Positions 32,798-47,700 of a stretch of DNA of 64,000 nt are shown in pieces. A program made the translations under genes and the position numbers. The DNA is taken from the NCBI GenBank assembly GCA_032158295.1, contig CM063255.1, forward strand, positions 15,776,094 to 15,840,093, given 5' to 3'. The notes under the pieces were generated by a model. That model made no database searches, had not been told where the DNA came from, and worked only from the letters and a program-made list of their open reading frames with translations. Origin of the DNA: Pycnopodia helianthoides. Taxonomy: Eukaryota; Echinodermata; Asteroidea; Forcipulatida; Asteriidae. The stretch's first letter is position 1; each line of letters starts with the position of its first letter.

Positions 32798-35700
32798 GTA
32801 AGTCTTCCCAGTTTTTACCCTTTTTGGAAAGAAGTTCATACAGAAAGCTCACTTTACCGGTATGAATTTTGCTCAAGTGTTCTTATGTTGAAAAAAGGTG
32901 AAATAACTTTTGCTTTTTGAACCTGTTTTGTTCACGACGGTTTTGGAAAGAAGTTCATACAGAAAGCTCACTTTACCGGTCTGAATTTTGCTCAAGTGTT
33001 CTTAATCTTATGTTGAAAAAAGGTGAAATAACTTATGCTTTTTTAACCTGTTTTGTTCACGGTAGCCCCCAAAAGTTCCAACCTTGCTGGCGGGGCTGTG
33101 GCACACTGACTGCTGGACAGTCTTTTGACCAGTTCCGGATCCCTTTTTAAATTCACATTGTTTTTGTTGCAATCTCTGTGAAAAAAATCCACAGGCAAAT
33201 CACTTGGGTAGGATTCGAACCCACGACCTTTGCATTATTATTGCTAGAGCAGATGTCTTACCACTAGACCACCGAGCTAGCCTGATGACTAGACTAGAGG
33301 TAGTTCGAATCCTTATGCAGCAGGTACTGCACAGATTTAATAGATGTTAATGTTTGCATCAGGGATAAAGAATTTAATTTGGTTTTACCCTTACAAGTTA
33401 CAGTTTTACACCGATTAGGCACTGTTTTTTTTTCACAGAGCTCGAGAAAATACTGAGTATACAGTGCTTAATGCTCATTGGTGTAAGGGTAAAACCAAAT
33501 TGAATTCTTTATCAAATTATAGGCCTATATAGCAGAATGTGATTTTGCAGCCTAAAAGTCATGTGAAAGTAAAAGTGTACAAGTATTGGAAGCACATGCC
33601 ATGACTGAGTAAATGAGGTGAAGTCTGGACGACTCCATTTTGCGAGGCCAAACATTTACTTAGTGTAGTTTACGGGCATAATCATTTGATGGGTGGTGAA
33701 CAATGGTGGTGGTAAAACGCACATTTGGAATTTGCTTAAAAGTTAAGTTGTGTTTGTCTGTTTCCTTACAGTATTGCCTCTCAGACCATCCCAACGCTCC
33801 ATGTTTACTCCTGACGTTCAAGAATACCACCATTCTCCTGGACTGTGCTTTGGATCTAGCGTCATTCCAGCATTTCTTACCACTCACACTAGTACCAAGG
33901 TACACTATAGTAATAGTAATAATAATAGCTTGCATTTATAAAATCTAAGCGCTGATATTTTTTCCTGCAAGGTATGTGGAGCTACGTTTTTGAAGTATGA
34001 GGCCTATTCATTTATAGCACCATGTAATGGTTTACAAGGTGCTGTCGCGCAATATGCTGCCGATCAAACCAGGAACACCGGGGCGAACCCCTTCTCTTTA
34101 CGATAAGTGTACTGGGTTCTTTTAAGTGCATTACACAATGCACAGGACCTACGGCTTTACGTCCCATCCGAAGGAAGCAAGGAAGGACTTAAACCCACAC
34201 TCAGCTGATCAGAAACATGAGCTTGAGTCCAGTGTTCTTATCCGCTCGGCCAAGACACGCCACATAGCTCTACATATAAGTTTGTTATGGGCCTACCTCG
34301 GTAATAGATTGTTAATTTCTATTGGTTGAGAACCAACCACGTGATGTGCTACAAAGAGGCATGTACATGGCTCAGGGGAACATGAGTGATGTACCCCACG
34401 GGGTGCATTACCTTGAACGTTCCCAGCACCTCTTGTACAATATTGCCCTGGGTACAAGGTTGCTGGTACTAGGTTAAATTGATTTACATTCCTGTGCAAT
34501 TAGTGAACAGTGAAGCAATATTTCTTTTGGTCTGCTTTTTTAAACTGGGCCAATTTTGTCGTAGTAATGTTGGGAGATGACAACAGATCACCTCCAAAGA
34601 AGAAAAGAATCTATTATTACCATAGAATAACAAAACAATTATTGCACGCTCTGTGATGGAGTCCATGGGTTTTGTACGCTATGGACCCCCATCACAGCGT
34701 ACATAAAGCCGTACAGCAATTGTATAGTTTACCCTCATTGTGTAATTAAATTGCCCTTTGCCAAAATGTCTTGCCCAACTTTGTGACGTGTAACATGCTT
34801 GATGGTTCGTGTCTACTTGGCTATTTTTGTGAAGCACTCCGTTTGGTGACTGTGTGTGTGAAGTGGCCAAGTGGTGTTGCGCATCGGACTCAAGTTCGGA
34901 CGGCAGAGTCATTGGAGTGTGGGTTCAAATCCTGGTCGGGATGCTTTGTCTCCTTAAGCAATTAGACACTTGACTTCTCATCACCGAAGAGTAAATGGGT
35001 AACTGCGAGGGTAGAGATTTTGTATGTGAACGATTAGCAAACGGTGTGCCCATCTGTTTGCCGGTGCTGCATACTCCTAAGGAGTTGAGATAGTTTCAGG
35101 AGTTCATGCTCAAGGCCTCAAGAACAGGGGTAGTAATAGTGTAAGGCGCTTTGATGCAATGTTTAAAAGCACCTAATAAATGCCAATAGATGTTTGTTTT
35201 TGCAGAGCGTGTCCACTGGTTATAAATTGTCCGATATCAGCGCACACACTATTTTCAGAAATTGATTTTGGTGTGGAGAGGCCTGGATACTTTTGTAAAC
35301 TAAGGGTACATGGTCTATTGTATTCCAAATCAAGAACTATTTCCTGATTTGTTGACTGATTTTTCTTCTTTTTCAGCACACGCTTGAACTCTCTGCCATC
35401 ATGGAAGCCATCGGGTGAACCTGCAGCAAAAGAAGACTTGAAAAATGTAAGCTAAGATTACATCCCGTTGCAGTGGCACACCCCGCGCCTTAGGAGCTTA
35501 AGCCTCCCTACCCCCTACCCCCTCCCTCCTTTCTCCTTCGGGTATGCTGATTTCTTATCTAATAGACATTGAAGGAGGATGTTGGCACACTCCCCAAAAC
35601 TATCTGTTCTGTGTTAGTGTTTTAGTTTGTGTTTAAACCGAGCGCCCTCCAGTGAATGCTTACAGACCTAGAGTCTATGTAAAGATAGACCAGGGTCCAA

Positions 35701-38700
35701 TTTCCTAGAGCTGCTTAAGCACAAAAATAAGCTTAGCGCAACAAAATTATGCTTACCAGCATAAGGTTACCAGCCAAAACCAGATTGTCTTTATGAAACC
35801 TGACTTATTCTACACAGAACCTGAAGTTCTGAAGGTCATTTTAGAAAAAGGGAAATATGGAATGAATAACAAGAATCTGGGATCGGATTTAGTCCGCTAA
35901 ACCTGACTTAGGCCGCAACAAGGGTTCTTAACTTGAGCACCATCTAGTGAATGCTTATAATGCTTTTCATTTTAGGAGTTGAAGGAATGCAGTGGAAGGG
36001 TGTTTGTGGACAGTTCCCCTGAAGTCTGTGTGCCAGAGGTGAGATCCTACAGAATCTGAGGCCGTGTCCGAATTGGTGGCTACGGCTACGGCTATGGCTT
36101 GAACGCTGCGTCATCACGCGTTGAAGTGTAGAATGCCCTGAGCAACACCCTTAGCAAGTCGTAGCCTTAGCCTAAGCTCGGATTTGGCCTGAGTGACTTT
36201 TACATACACCCAAGCGCCAATAGACTGCAAGTCTCGCGCGTAAAAAATGAGAAAACAAGTCAAATAAAGACGATATTTGTTTATGAAAAATGCCACTGTG
36301 TTTAATACCCTTCAAATGCAATTTTGTCAGAATAAAAAAATGGTTCGCTGACGTTACATTTGAAATATATTGTCTCTACATTTTTGTACAAAGAATTCTG
36401 AGTTCATTCCTTCATTTTGATGATATTCAAGTTGACCTTTCGAATGGCAAAAATTCCCCTTTGGGAATGTACAGACCTATTTGTTTTTGCTGTCCAATGA
36501 AGTCATGTTTCAAATTTTGCTCTGGAAGAGTATCAAATAAAATAAACCATTTTAACGTGAGGTTAATAGCGACTTTAAATATGATTCCCGCTTTCATGAG
36601 GACTCTAATTATTGGAAAATTAGCGCTGTGGGTTACATGGTGTATTCAGAGTGGAAATTATCAAAGCCTGCCAGTGTCCTACTTTTTAGGTTATCGATAG
36701 ACGGATAGATAAATAGATTAAAACTTTGTTATCCCTCACTAGGGAATTAAAAATTTCCTTGACAAAGAATTGATTACTAATACAATGAAAAGGATACAAA
36801 TTCAAAAAATTTCCTAATATTTAAAAGCAATTGTTTTAATTAGTTAATACATCACACACACAATTAGTAAAGTTCTAACATAAAACAGCAAGAAGACAAT
36901 TGGAGACTTTGGAACCCTAGGTGGCAGCAGACTTACCAGGTCAAATTCCATTGTGTACGTACTTCTAAGCATGCGCATACTACCAAGAACAATGGAAATT
37001 TACCTGGTAAGTCTGCTGCCACCTAGTGTCACCGAAAGTCTCCCGTTTAGTAATTTGACCTCCTTTTGATTCTCCTCAGCTTGGTGTACTAGACTTCTCC
37101 ACAGTGGATGCCATCTTAGTGTCTAACTACCACTGTATGCTGGCACTCCCGTTCATTACAGAGGTAAAGGGGGACTTTCATTGCAGATTATCATTGCATG
37201 GCATGCCGCAGGCCTGGATTAGACACAATCGGCGACCGTAGTCACGTGACTCATAGTGGGTATAAAATGTAAACATACCAAGCAAGCGACGAACAGTGTG
37301 CATAGAAAAGCATGACTGCGCCCGAGTGCTTCTGCCGTAAGGTACATGTAGGAAGCAGCCATGCTTTTTCATGCACACTGCATGTTGCTTGCTTGGTTTG
37401 TTTACATTTTATACCCACTATGAGTCACGCGACTACGGTCGCCGATTGTGTCTAGTACACGGAGGCCATGGCTTCGGTTGCCCAGGTCTTGGCCTCGGTG
37501 CCCCATCAAAAGTTTCCCGTAGACCTTACAGGTTCCAATGGAAGTACCCTTTGGAAAATGAAAATGGCCATGCCCGCTCAAAGATGAAATTCCAGGCCTG
37601 ATGTCGTGGCCGAACGGTCAAGGGCATCAAAACTCAAGTTCTGGTGGCCAAGTCACCAGAGTGGGGGTTCGAATCACGGTCGTGGTATTTGTGTCCTTGA
37701 GCAAGACACTGTACTATAATTGCTTCTCTCCACCCAGGAGTAAATGAGTACCTGCAGATTGTTGATGTGAATGTTTAGCGACCTGTGCGCCAACATTGGC
37801 TACCGGTGCTGCATACTCCAAAGGAATTGAGATGGTTTTAGGCATGCTTAGGGCCCAATGAGCAGGGTTAGTAATACTTTTAGGGACTTTAAGGGGCCTT
37901 GAGGGGCCTACAAGGATTGAAAAGTACATAATAAATACACGTTATTCATAATTAAATTTTTTACTATTTATTTGAATGTTTACAAGACTAAATTCTAGCT
38001 TGACTCCAGCTTTAATTTTTCTATATGTGTCAACATTTGGACCATGTACATGTACTCTCTTGTTTCGAGGCTCACCGCAATTTTGTAAGCACACACATCA
38101 CACGTCTGAAAGATTTGACCTCAAGGTCACCTGTATGACCAAGGAATTCCCCTGTTTAATTGACACTGGCAACATAATCTTGATAGTGAGTCAACTTCAA
38201 TATTGAAACTCCTTTCTATATTCATAATCTTGATAGTGAGTCAACTTCAATATTGAAACTCCTTTCTATTATTCATAATCTTGATAGTGAGTCAACTTCA
38301 ATATTGAAACTCCTTTCTATTATTCATAATCTTCATAGTGAGTCAACTTCAATATTGAAACTCCTTTCTATTATTCATAACCCAGGGGTATAAATGGGTA
38401 CCTGCGAGGGTAGAGGTTGATATTGTGTTTGAAAAAGCCTTCGGAGCGCCACGGCAGCTCGGGGCTGTATACTCCCCTAGGGAGCTGAGAAAGATTACAG
38501 GAATGCTATTGGCCCAATGACCAGGGCCCTAATGTAAAGCGCATTGATACGTTATTGTAAAATGCGCTATATAAACTAGTTATTCATATCAATTCAACTA
38601 CCTTTAACAACCGTTGTCTCGTGATTTTATTTATTTTTAGTACACCGGTTTCAGAGGGACTGTCTACTGTACTGATCCCACCCAGCAAACTGGCAGGTAT

Positions 38701-41700
38701 TATTTTTTGATTTTTTACCTCAACACCGATGAGTGATAAACACTGTGTACTCGGTGCTTGTGGACCCTGGTTCGAATCCCAACTCAGATCCGGAGCCTTG
38801 CATGTGGGTTGGGTTTTCAGTCCCTGCCTGATTGCATGGGTTTTCCACTTTTTTAAAAGTTTTCCTCCCGAACTTAAAAACTAAAAAAAATCCCCAGGCT
38901 ACTTTTGGGATTTGAACCCACAACCCTCGCATTCTAGAGCAGATGTTTTAACCTCCATGCCATCCAGCGTGCTTGGCACGGCTTGAAATTAACACTAGAC
39001 CACATGCCCGAGGCCAGTGATTTGAACAAAGGGCCATTCAATTTGTGACCGGACGAGTCAAGCGGTCTCGTGTTGCTCTTTCAATTATATGATAATACTT
39101 CACTGTGTATATCTTTCAATTCTGTTAAATAGTGAAGTACACTCCCCCATAGTACAATTGAGATAAATCTTTCCATAGTGTTTGGTCAAATGAAAACAGT
39201 TTACATGGTTAAAATGTGTTGTTTTCCCTTCTTTTTCCTCTCATTTTGATTTCTGTAAAAAGAAATTCTGGGCCAGTAAACATATTGCGCTACAAGCCCT
39301 GTGGTCTTGTCACCCCCCCTAAAAAATAATAATAATAAAATAAAATTCAAGCTCCTTCTGTCGACAAAAGGCCAGTTCAAATCCTGCAGTTAGCAGTGGT
39401 TACCACAAACAATATAGTTTATGTAATAATTGGAATGGAGATAAATAATATCATTTTGTTATTACCCTTTTGAATACACTGACATGTATTCTCCGGGCTT
39501 TCCTGAGTCCTGCTATTAAAGGAATCCACAGCCATAGTACTTGGGTGGGATTCGAACCCCACTGCCCCCTCATTCTAGAGCAGATGCTTTAACCACTAGA
39601 CCACTATAAAACACTGTGTAACAACACAGGACATGGACTCCCAAAACGGTGCACTCAAGATTATTGTGAGGATGACGCCAGGTGAATCGGGGTCAATAGC
39701 TTTTTCTATAAAATATTGGCCACGCAAGTTTTACACTTATTCACACATTTTTTAGAGTATTATGTTCTCACCAGGGATGAGAAATTTCAGACCTTTTTTT
39801 CGATTTCAGACTTTTTTATGTCTACTTGGTGAAAAAAAGAGCTGTTATTTCCTTCTGATATGAAGGAATCCTGCTCTTTGATCAACTTTGTCTAGAGCTA
39901 TGGACACTTTTCCCAAAAGCTCCTTCAGATCTGTAACTCCAGGGTTGACCAAAAAGGTGGAAATGCCATCATTTCAACATACCTCCAAACATTTGGATCG
40001 TGGTTTCAGACCTTTTTTGTCAGCAGTGACTCTCGGCCCGAGTCTCACGTACATTGCCCTAATGTGTGAATGAAACAAAATCATGGGCCAGAACATTAGA
40101 ACACAGGTGTGACTTGCGTGGACTAAAGTCACTGTTCTCTTGCATCCTATCCTTAGGCAGCTGATGGAAGAGTTGGTGGAGTACATGGAGCGAGTTCCCA
40201 AGAAGACGACAGCTGTCAACTGGAAGAAGCCCTCCTTCTTGAAGTTACTACCGGCACCGCTCAGAGACGCCCAGTGGCTGTCATCCTGGAAGGGCTGCTA
40301 CACAAAACATGACATCAACGCATGCCTGTCCAAAGTACAGGTCACGGCATTCTCTCAAAAATTGGTGAGTTGAATTGGTTTAGTTGATTCGTGTACTAGT
40401 TGAAAGAGGGGTTGTTTGTAGTTGATGTGGATTGGAACTCTGGCCACTGCATTTATTTGCAAATATTTATGTTGATACATACTTAGTTTCAATGTGTAAT
40501 TTGTTGACCTTTTGATTCGTAGATTCCTTGGCATGTCATGGCCAAGCGGTCAAGTGCACTGGACTCAAACTCTGGTGTTTCTGACCAGCAGAGTGTGGGT
40601 TCGAGTCCCGGTCTTGACACTTGTGTCCTTAAGCGAAACACTTTACCATTCAGATGGGATGTAAAGAACCCAGTACACTTATCGTTAAGAGAAGGGGTTT
40701 GCCCCGTTGTCTTGTGGGATTGGCTGCAGTTGGTACCACAACACCTTTTAAAACCATTACATGGTGCTATGTAAATAGATGGGTCATTATATTTTGAACA
40801 TAGCAGGGAAAAAAATGTGCACTTTGCGACAGCCTCGGTCGAGTGTGATAAAGCGCTATATAAGAACTGCGTACTATTTGTAATTATTATTTGTGATTGG
40901 AGTGAAAAACAAAAATTGAAAAAATCCAAGTTCATTTTTATTACTACTGTATTTTTTTACCGCTTCTTATTTTCCGATTAACCCACAGAATTTATTTGGC
41001 TCCCTGATGGTGTCGCCGCACAGTTCAGGCTACTGCTTAGGGAGCTGTAACTGGGTCATCAAATCAGACTATGAAAAGGTAGGATCTGCATAATGCTTGG
41101 TTTGAAATCATGTACTCTGCCCAATTCAATTCAATTTAATTCAATTCAATTTAAGGAAGCAAGCAGATTTGTCTTCGCAGTACCTCGAGTACTGTATGAA
41201 TTTAGGTAGTGCATTCTGCTCTACCAGCCAGGCTCCTAGTGGATGATATCCATGCCTACATCCTTTTTTTTTTAAATGAACGTTTGAGGTTGTAGTGAAA
41301 AAGTTAACTAAAGCAGCTTGGTAACGCATTAGTCATAAATTTGTACATAAAACTTACCCAGATTAAGATAATGAAGGTCAATGATTTGTAATATTTGAAG
41401 ACTGAAAAATAATGGAGCTTGTACGAATACCAGCATTAGAAATTATACGAACCGCTCTCTTTTGCAATGTAAGAATTTTATTACATTGTGACAAGTAACC
41501 ACACCATGTAAGAATTTAAGTGAAGGAGAATGGACGAGAAAGTGTAGATTCGTGGATAGAATGTACGAGCCCGAGACGAGTGCATTGTAGTCACGAATCT
41601 ACACTTCAGAGTCTATTCTCTGACTTCAACTATTTCCCCCAAAGACACTGATTATGTAATGGTATCGAATTCTTGATTATAAGTGTGCACAGCCACAATC

Positions 41701-44700
41701 ATGGGTACACTTTTTGTTACAAAGACACCAAATGAACAACACAAAAATATTGAGTAACTCTTTGCAGATCTTGTATTTGACAAACTCAAGTACTTTCTAC
41801 TCTTCATTCACACAGTGCTGGTCAATTAATTTACAAACAACATTGAAATAACTGTTACATCACTGGTTTTCAAAGTGTTGTTCATAACATGGACACGAAA
41901 AAAATGTGTACCCATGATTGTGGCTGTGCACAAGTATATATTTGTCTTACTAAAGTGAATTTTTTAACTGGAAAATGTTCCTGTAGTTTAAAAGGTAACA
42001 TGATTTGATGTACATCATGTTTCCAATTCATTTTAGTTTGTAACAAATCAACAGTTAAGTGTAGATTCAAAACAAATCTACAGTTGAGTGTAGATTCGTA
42101 AAAATAATTCACACTTTCATCAATTGAATGATGTCACATAAATATATTAATAATTTAGATTTAGAAGAACTAAAGAGTTATAAAGTTTCAGTAAAATATA
42201 ACTAGGTATGATTTCCCTTTGACGATTAATTATACCACTATTTCTAGCAATTTTCACCAATATGATTTTTCAAGGATAAATGTTCAATTTCTACACCAAG
42301 AAAATTAGTGTGTGACAATTTTTGATCCAAAACTGGTGGCACAGACTGAATATATCTGTTTTATGCTGAACAGAATATTATATAATTACATTTCAACAAA
42401 TTAATACATAAATGATTAGCTTTAAGCCACATTCTTGTTTTTACAAGTTTTTACAAGTTCGATACAATAGACTGTTGACAGCTGCATTTACATTTTTGCG
42501 GCTGTTATCTAAACCTGTATCACCGGCAAAAAGACAGAATGATATAACGTCAGATGTATTGCAAATTGAGATAGATAATAAGTAACAAAGGTCCCAAAAC
42601 AGAGCCTTGAGGCACTCCACATGTAATAGGTTTCTCCAATGAAGTAGCAGAGGTATTTGCGACAAATTGTTCCCTGTTTGTTGAACAACCTTTAAACCAC
42701 TCCTAGAGCTGTTCCACCGACTTTATTTATGTATCAAAATTGTATGGCTAGCTGTGTCGAAGGCCGTAGACTAGTCCAGAAATACGCAATGGAAATGTTT
42801 CCGCCTTCATTGCCATCGAGCAGTTTATTTATTGAAAAGGATGTTGCTAACTCTGTGGAGCGATTTTTTTTCTTCTAAAACCAAACTGTGATTCAGAGAG
42901 AAGGTGTGGAAGTTTTGGGAATAAAAAAGTATTAGGCTAAACATTGCACCCTGGATTTTAAAGAGCCTACTTCATAGGAAACGGTTAAAAGTTTTAAAAC
43001 TGACTTAGATAACTTTGACTAACGATATTACAACAGACACGCACACATTGCACAGCCACACCAAGAATGTAACTCATGATTGTTTCACCGGCTCCAGATG
43101 AGTGAGTTACAACAATGAGAAACCTTGAATGTTCATAACTCCTTATTGCAATGATGTATCGACTTGAAACATGTATCAATTATTGCCAGTGACATGCAGA
43201 TTCATATATAAAGAATCTGATGATTATGATGCCTGTTTCAGTTGAATGGGCTAAAACAACAATCAACATTAACAGGTTTTTAGAAAATGGATGGTTCCAA
43301 AAAAGAAAGGAAAAAAAGGTAGTAGCAATTAGTTAGGTGACACTACCTGTCTATACACACCTCAAGCATATTGTATACATGATATATACAATGTGTTGGG
43401 TGTGTTTGGTCCTTACTTATTTGTTTCTCTTTCTATAGTCAGCACTCACCCAGCCTGAGCCCCTCTGTCACTCTCATTTCAAATCAAGTACATTGTAGGC
43501 AGTTGTCAAGTGCATACTTGTATCCCTACCTCTAACATCAGTTTATCAAATGATTGGTTTTTCTAATAGTCATTGGTTTTCTATGGGGGCGATCAGCAGC
43601 TCACCATGGCAGCTTCGTTGTTGTAGTTAATTACATTAAACTTCTTTCCAAGTACAATGTAGGCAGTTGTCAAGTGCATACTTGTTACTGTCCCTACCCA
43701 TAGCGTCAGTTGATAAACTGATTGTTTTTTTTCTATTAGTCATTGTTTGTCTAACGGGCGATCGGCAGCTCGCCATGGCAGCTCCCCTCTTCTAGTGAAA
43801 CTCATTGACCAACATGTAAAGTTTTCAAAGATGTCCAAACGGCATTCCAAACCTTTTGCTCGTGTTGGTAGTCGTCATCAGGGATGCTTAAGTTGTTTTA
43901 ACTAGAGTAGAACTTGTCAAGTGGTGGTAGCTTGGTTTCATCATATCTGTTGTGAGAGTCCATACACGAACAGGTGGATTCCTTTTTTGGTGCATGTACC
44001 ATGGAGGTACAAACAGGTAGATTCTTTTTTGGTGCACTAGAGGGCGCTGCTCAAGTGTTAACCAGAGGGCCTCAGTGTGTTCAAACTTGTTCTGGGGAAT
44101 GTTTTTACCATCTCATCGAGACTGCAGAAATGAAATGTAGATCCTCCTCTCTGTGGTACTGCTGGCAAACGCCATAGAACTGTACACTAGGCAGACGCAC
44201 AAATGCGTATTTGGCCAACCAGTAGCGTTAATCTGCACGCGTAGTTTGCAATTGACATATTTTATTCTAAGGGTCTATTATTGGACCCTGTCTTTTAACA
44301 GTTAGTCTGTGGTTGTTTATTCTGAGCTTGGATTTGTAGTTAGAGTTGCATCAGTATTTGCTCCAATTGTCACTTTAAGAATATGCTATTAATCTGTGTT
44401 GACCATAATTAAGTCAACCAGCTTTGAGAAATGTGAGTGATTTTAGAACATTTATGGTGCTTGGTTTAATGCGATTGAGAGCTCCTGGTTTTCATCTAAC
44501 ACATTTCGTTCATTCATAGCAATCTGAACATCAATGCGATTTGGCCTACGAGGTTGACCATTACAACAGCAAAGCATGTCTTGAAGACCTTTCCGGAACT
44601 TCTTGTATTTGAAGATGTAAATGATGGGGTTGATCACAGAGTTCATGAAGTACATGTCATGGATTAAAGGAGATGATCTTTCCACAAAATAGCACCCTTC

Positions 44701-47700
44701 TGTATTTGCTATGAAGCAGAAAGACCTGAGGAAAACTGTTGGTGTCCACAGTATTACCAATGCACCCATGACAATCCGGAGCGTGCTGATCACATTCTGT
44801 CTGGCCTGTAAAAGCTCAAGGGCTGCTCCTTGTACATTCTGTTGTTGGAGTTGTTGGGCACTTCTCTTGAGAGTGGCTTGGATCTTGTAGTAAACCCAAC
44901 CCATAAAAAGGATGGGCAACAGGTAGCCAAATACGATGTAGAACACTCTTCGTATTTGGTGTAGGGTGTCAGATGAGTCAGTCCGTTTACAAGCAAGCCT
45001 GCTGGTGTCAGCAGTTGCAGCAAACAGACTAGGGCTTGACAATAGAATTGACATCACCCATGCAACAAAGATGGTCAGGGTAACTTTCTTTGCAGACATC
45101 AGTCTGGGATAGTGCAGTGGATGTACAATCCCTATATATCGTTCATAGGTCACCAGACATAGACCATAAACTGTTGAGTAGAATATTAACGCTCCCACAA
45201 AGGCACTCATGAGAATCCGACAAAAGGTCTCTCTTCCAATTAAACTTTCTGGTACCCTAGATATTTGAGTATTAAACAAGATGAAATAAGAGCAAACTAT
45301 GCTGTCAATCACCGCAAGATATGCCAGCAAGTAGTTTGTCATATTATGGAGATTTTTGGTGCGAAGGATGACCAGCCAAGCTAGCGTGTTGAGAACCAAT
45401 CCAATAGTTCCCATTACAATTCCAATGGTATCCACCCAATCAGACATTTTCAGTATTTTCAACGTTGTGTTTGCCTCAGAAATGTTGACTACAATCTTAA
45501 ACTGATCCTATGTAGCAGTGATGAGTGATCGTAGTTGTCAACTCTCATCAATGAAGTACTGTAAACATGTAGATGCAGCAAGTAGACTTACACATGAAAA
45601 CAAGACTAATGTTGGCAGCAATCATAAATAAGCGATGCAGTCCAAGTACATGTAGGTCAGCCGAGGATCTCCCAGCCTGCTCTCTGATGTTGCTTCTCGA
45701 AACTCTGTATAATTTGTGAGCGTGTTCATGACTTGGGATAGTTTGGGTAGAAATCTCATCTAGATGAGTGTAGGTTAGATAGGAGATTACAACAGTTATG
45801 GATGGTCTTGACAATTTTTTGTTTGCCAAATAGAAAGCCTGTCAATTAAAATTGTTTACTGATTTACTATTAGTTTACATAGACCATTAGTGCTCAATTC
45901 ATTAAACAGTGGTACATATTGTTATTTTCGTTTTCTTTGACCTTAAAATTTGAAGCTCGACAAAAATGGTTTCATAGTTAATGTATGAATCACATCAGCT
46001 AAACGTGGTCGTGTAAGTACATCAGTGAACTCTGAGTTCTTACCAATTATTCTACAAAAATGAGAAATGAAAGTTTAAGAAAATTGAAATAAGTCTAGAT
46101 GCATAACTACTGTGCTAGTCATATTAATAATAAGCAGCACTTACAAAGTGCTTGATATGATTTGACTAGAGTAGAACTTGTCAAATGGTGGTAGCTTGGT
46201 TTCATCAAATCTTTTGTGAGAGTCAATATACATGTATACACGTACAGCTGGATTCCTTATTGGTGCGCTAAAGGCACTGCTCATGTGTTAACCAGAGGGC
46301 CTCAGTGTGTTCAAACTTGTTCCGGGGAATGTTTTTACCATCTCATCGAGACTGCAGAAATGAAATGTAGATCCTCCTCTCTGTGCTACTGCTGGCATAC
46401 GCCATAGAACTGTACACTAGGCAGCCGCACAAATGCGTCTTTGGCCAACCAGTAGCGTTAATCTGCACGCGTAGTTTGCAATTTACATATTTTATTCTAA
46501 GGGTCTATTATTGGACCCTGTCTTTTAACAGTTAGTCTGTGGTTGTTTATTCTGAGCTTGGATTTGTAGTTAGAGTTGCATCAGTATTTGCTCCAATTGT
46601 CACTTTAAGAATATGCTATTAACCTGTGTTGACCATAATTAAGTCAACCAGCTTTGAGAAATGTGAGTTATTTTAGAACATTTATGGTACTTGGTTTGGT
46701 GCGATTGAGAACTCCTGGTTTTCATCTAACACATTTCGTTCATTCATAGCAATCTGAACATCAATGCGGTTTGGCCTACGAGGTTGACCATTACAACAGA
46801 AAAGCATGTCTTGAAGACCTTTTCGAAACTTCTTGTATTTGAAGATGTAAACAAGGGGATTGATCACAGAGTTCATGTAGTACATGTCATGGATTAAAGG
46901 AGACAATTTTTCCGCAAAATAGCACCATTCTGTATTTGCTATTAAGCAGAAAGACCTGAGGAAAACTGTTGGTGTCCATAGTATTACCAGTGCACCCATG
47001 ACAATCCGGAGTGTGCTGATCACATTCTGTCTGGCCTGTAAAAGCTCAAGGGCTGCTCCTTGTACATTCTGTTGTTGGAGTTGTTGAGCACTTCTCTTGA
47101 GAGTGGCTTGGATCTTGTAGTAAACCCAACCCATAAATAGGATGGGCAACAGGTAGCCAAATACGATGTAGAACACTCTTCGTAATTGGTGTAGGGTGTC
47201 AGATGAGTCAGTCCGTTTACAAGCAAGCCTGCTGGTGTCAGCAGTTGCAGCAAACAGACCAGGGCTTGAAAATAGTGTTGACAATACCCATGCAACGAAG
47301 ATGGTCAGGGTAACTTTCTTTGCAGACATCAGTCTGGGATAGTGCAGTGGATGTACAATCCCAATATATCGTTCATAGGTCACCAGACAAAGACCATAAA
47401 CTGTTGAGAAGACTATTAACTTTCCCATAAAGCCACTCCAGAGAATCCGACAAAAGATCCTTCTTCCAATTAAACTTTCTGGTACAGAGAATCCAGTATT
47501 AAACCAGACTGAATGCACGCAAACTATGCTGTCAATCACCGCAAGATATGCCAGCAAGTAGTTTGTCATATTATGGAGATTTTTGGTGCGAAGGATGACT
47601 AGCCAAGCTAGCGTGTTGAGAACCAATCCAACAGTTCCCACTACAATTCCAATGGTATCCACCCAATCAGACATTTTCAGTATTTTCACTGTTGTGTTTG

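Noticed and set aside
32656..32920. Plus-strand frames across the INTS9 start region
   Set aside because: They overlap the promoter, the MKL exon in other frames and intron 1 repeats; no similarity to known proteins.
36290..36700. 136-codon frame as a nested gene in INTS9 intron 4
   Set aside because: No recognisable domain or start context, in AT-rich sequence next to a repeat tail; the evidence is too weak.
44790..45023. Second minus-strand frame inside each GPCR gene
   Set aside because: Shadow frame of the receptor coding sequence, maintained by the identity of the copies.
45448..45462. Five extra N-terminal codons for the GPCRs (and the same in the other four copies)
   Set aside because: The frame is open, but the codon there is TTG or GTG, not ATG; in an animal gene the first ATG (MSDWV or MSDRV) is the better start.
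46216..46407. 63-codon plus-strand frame repeated downstream of several GPCR copies
   Set aside because: It lies in the 3' flank of the receptors, overlaps their AATAAA region on the other strand, is repeated only because the units are, and shows no domain.
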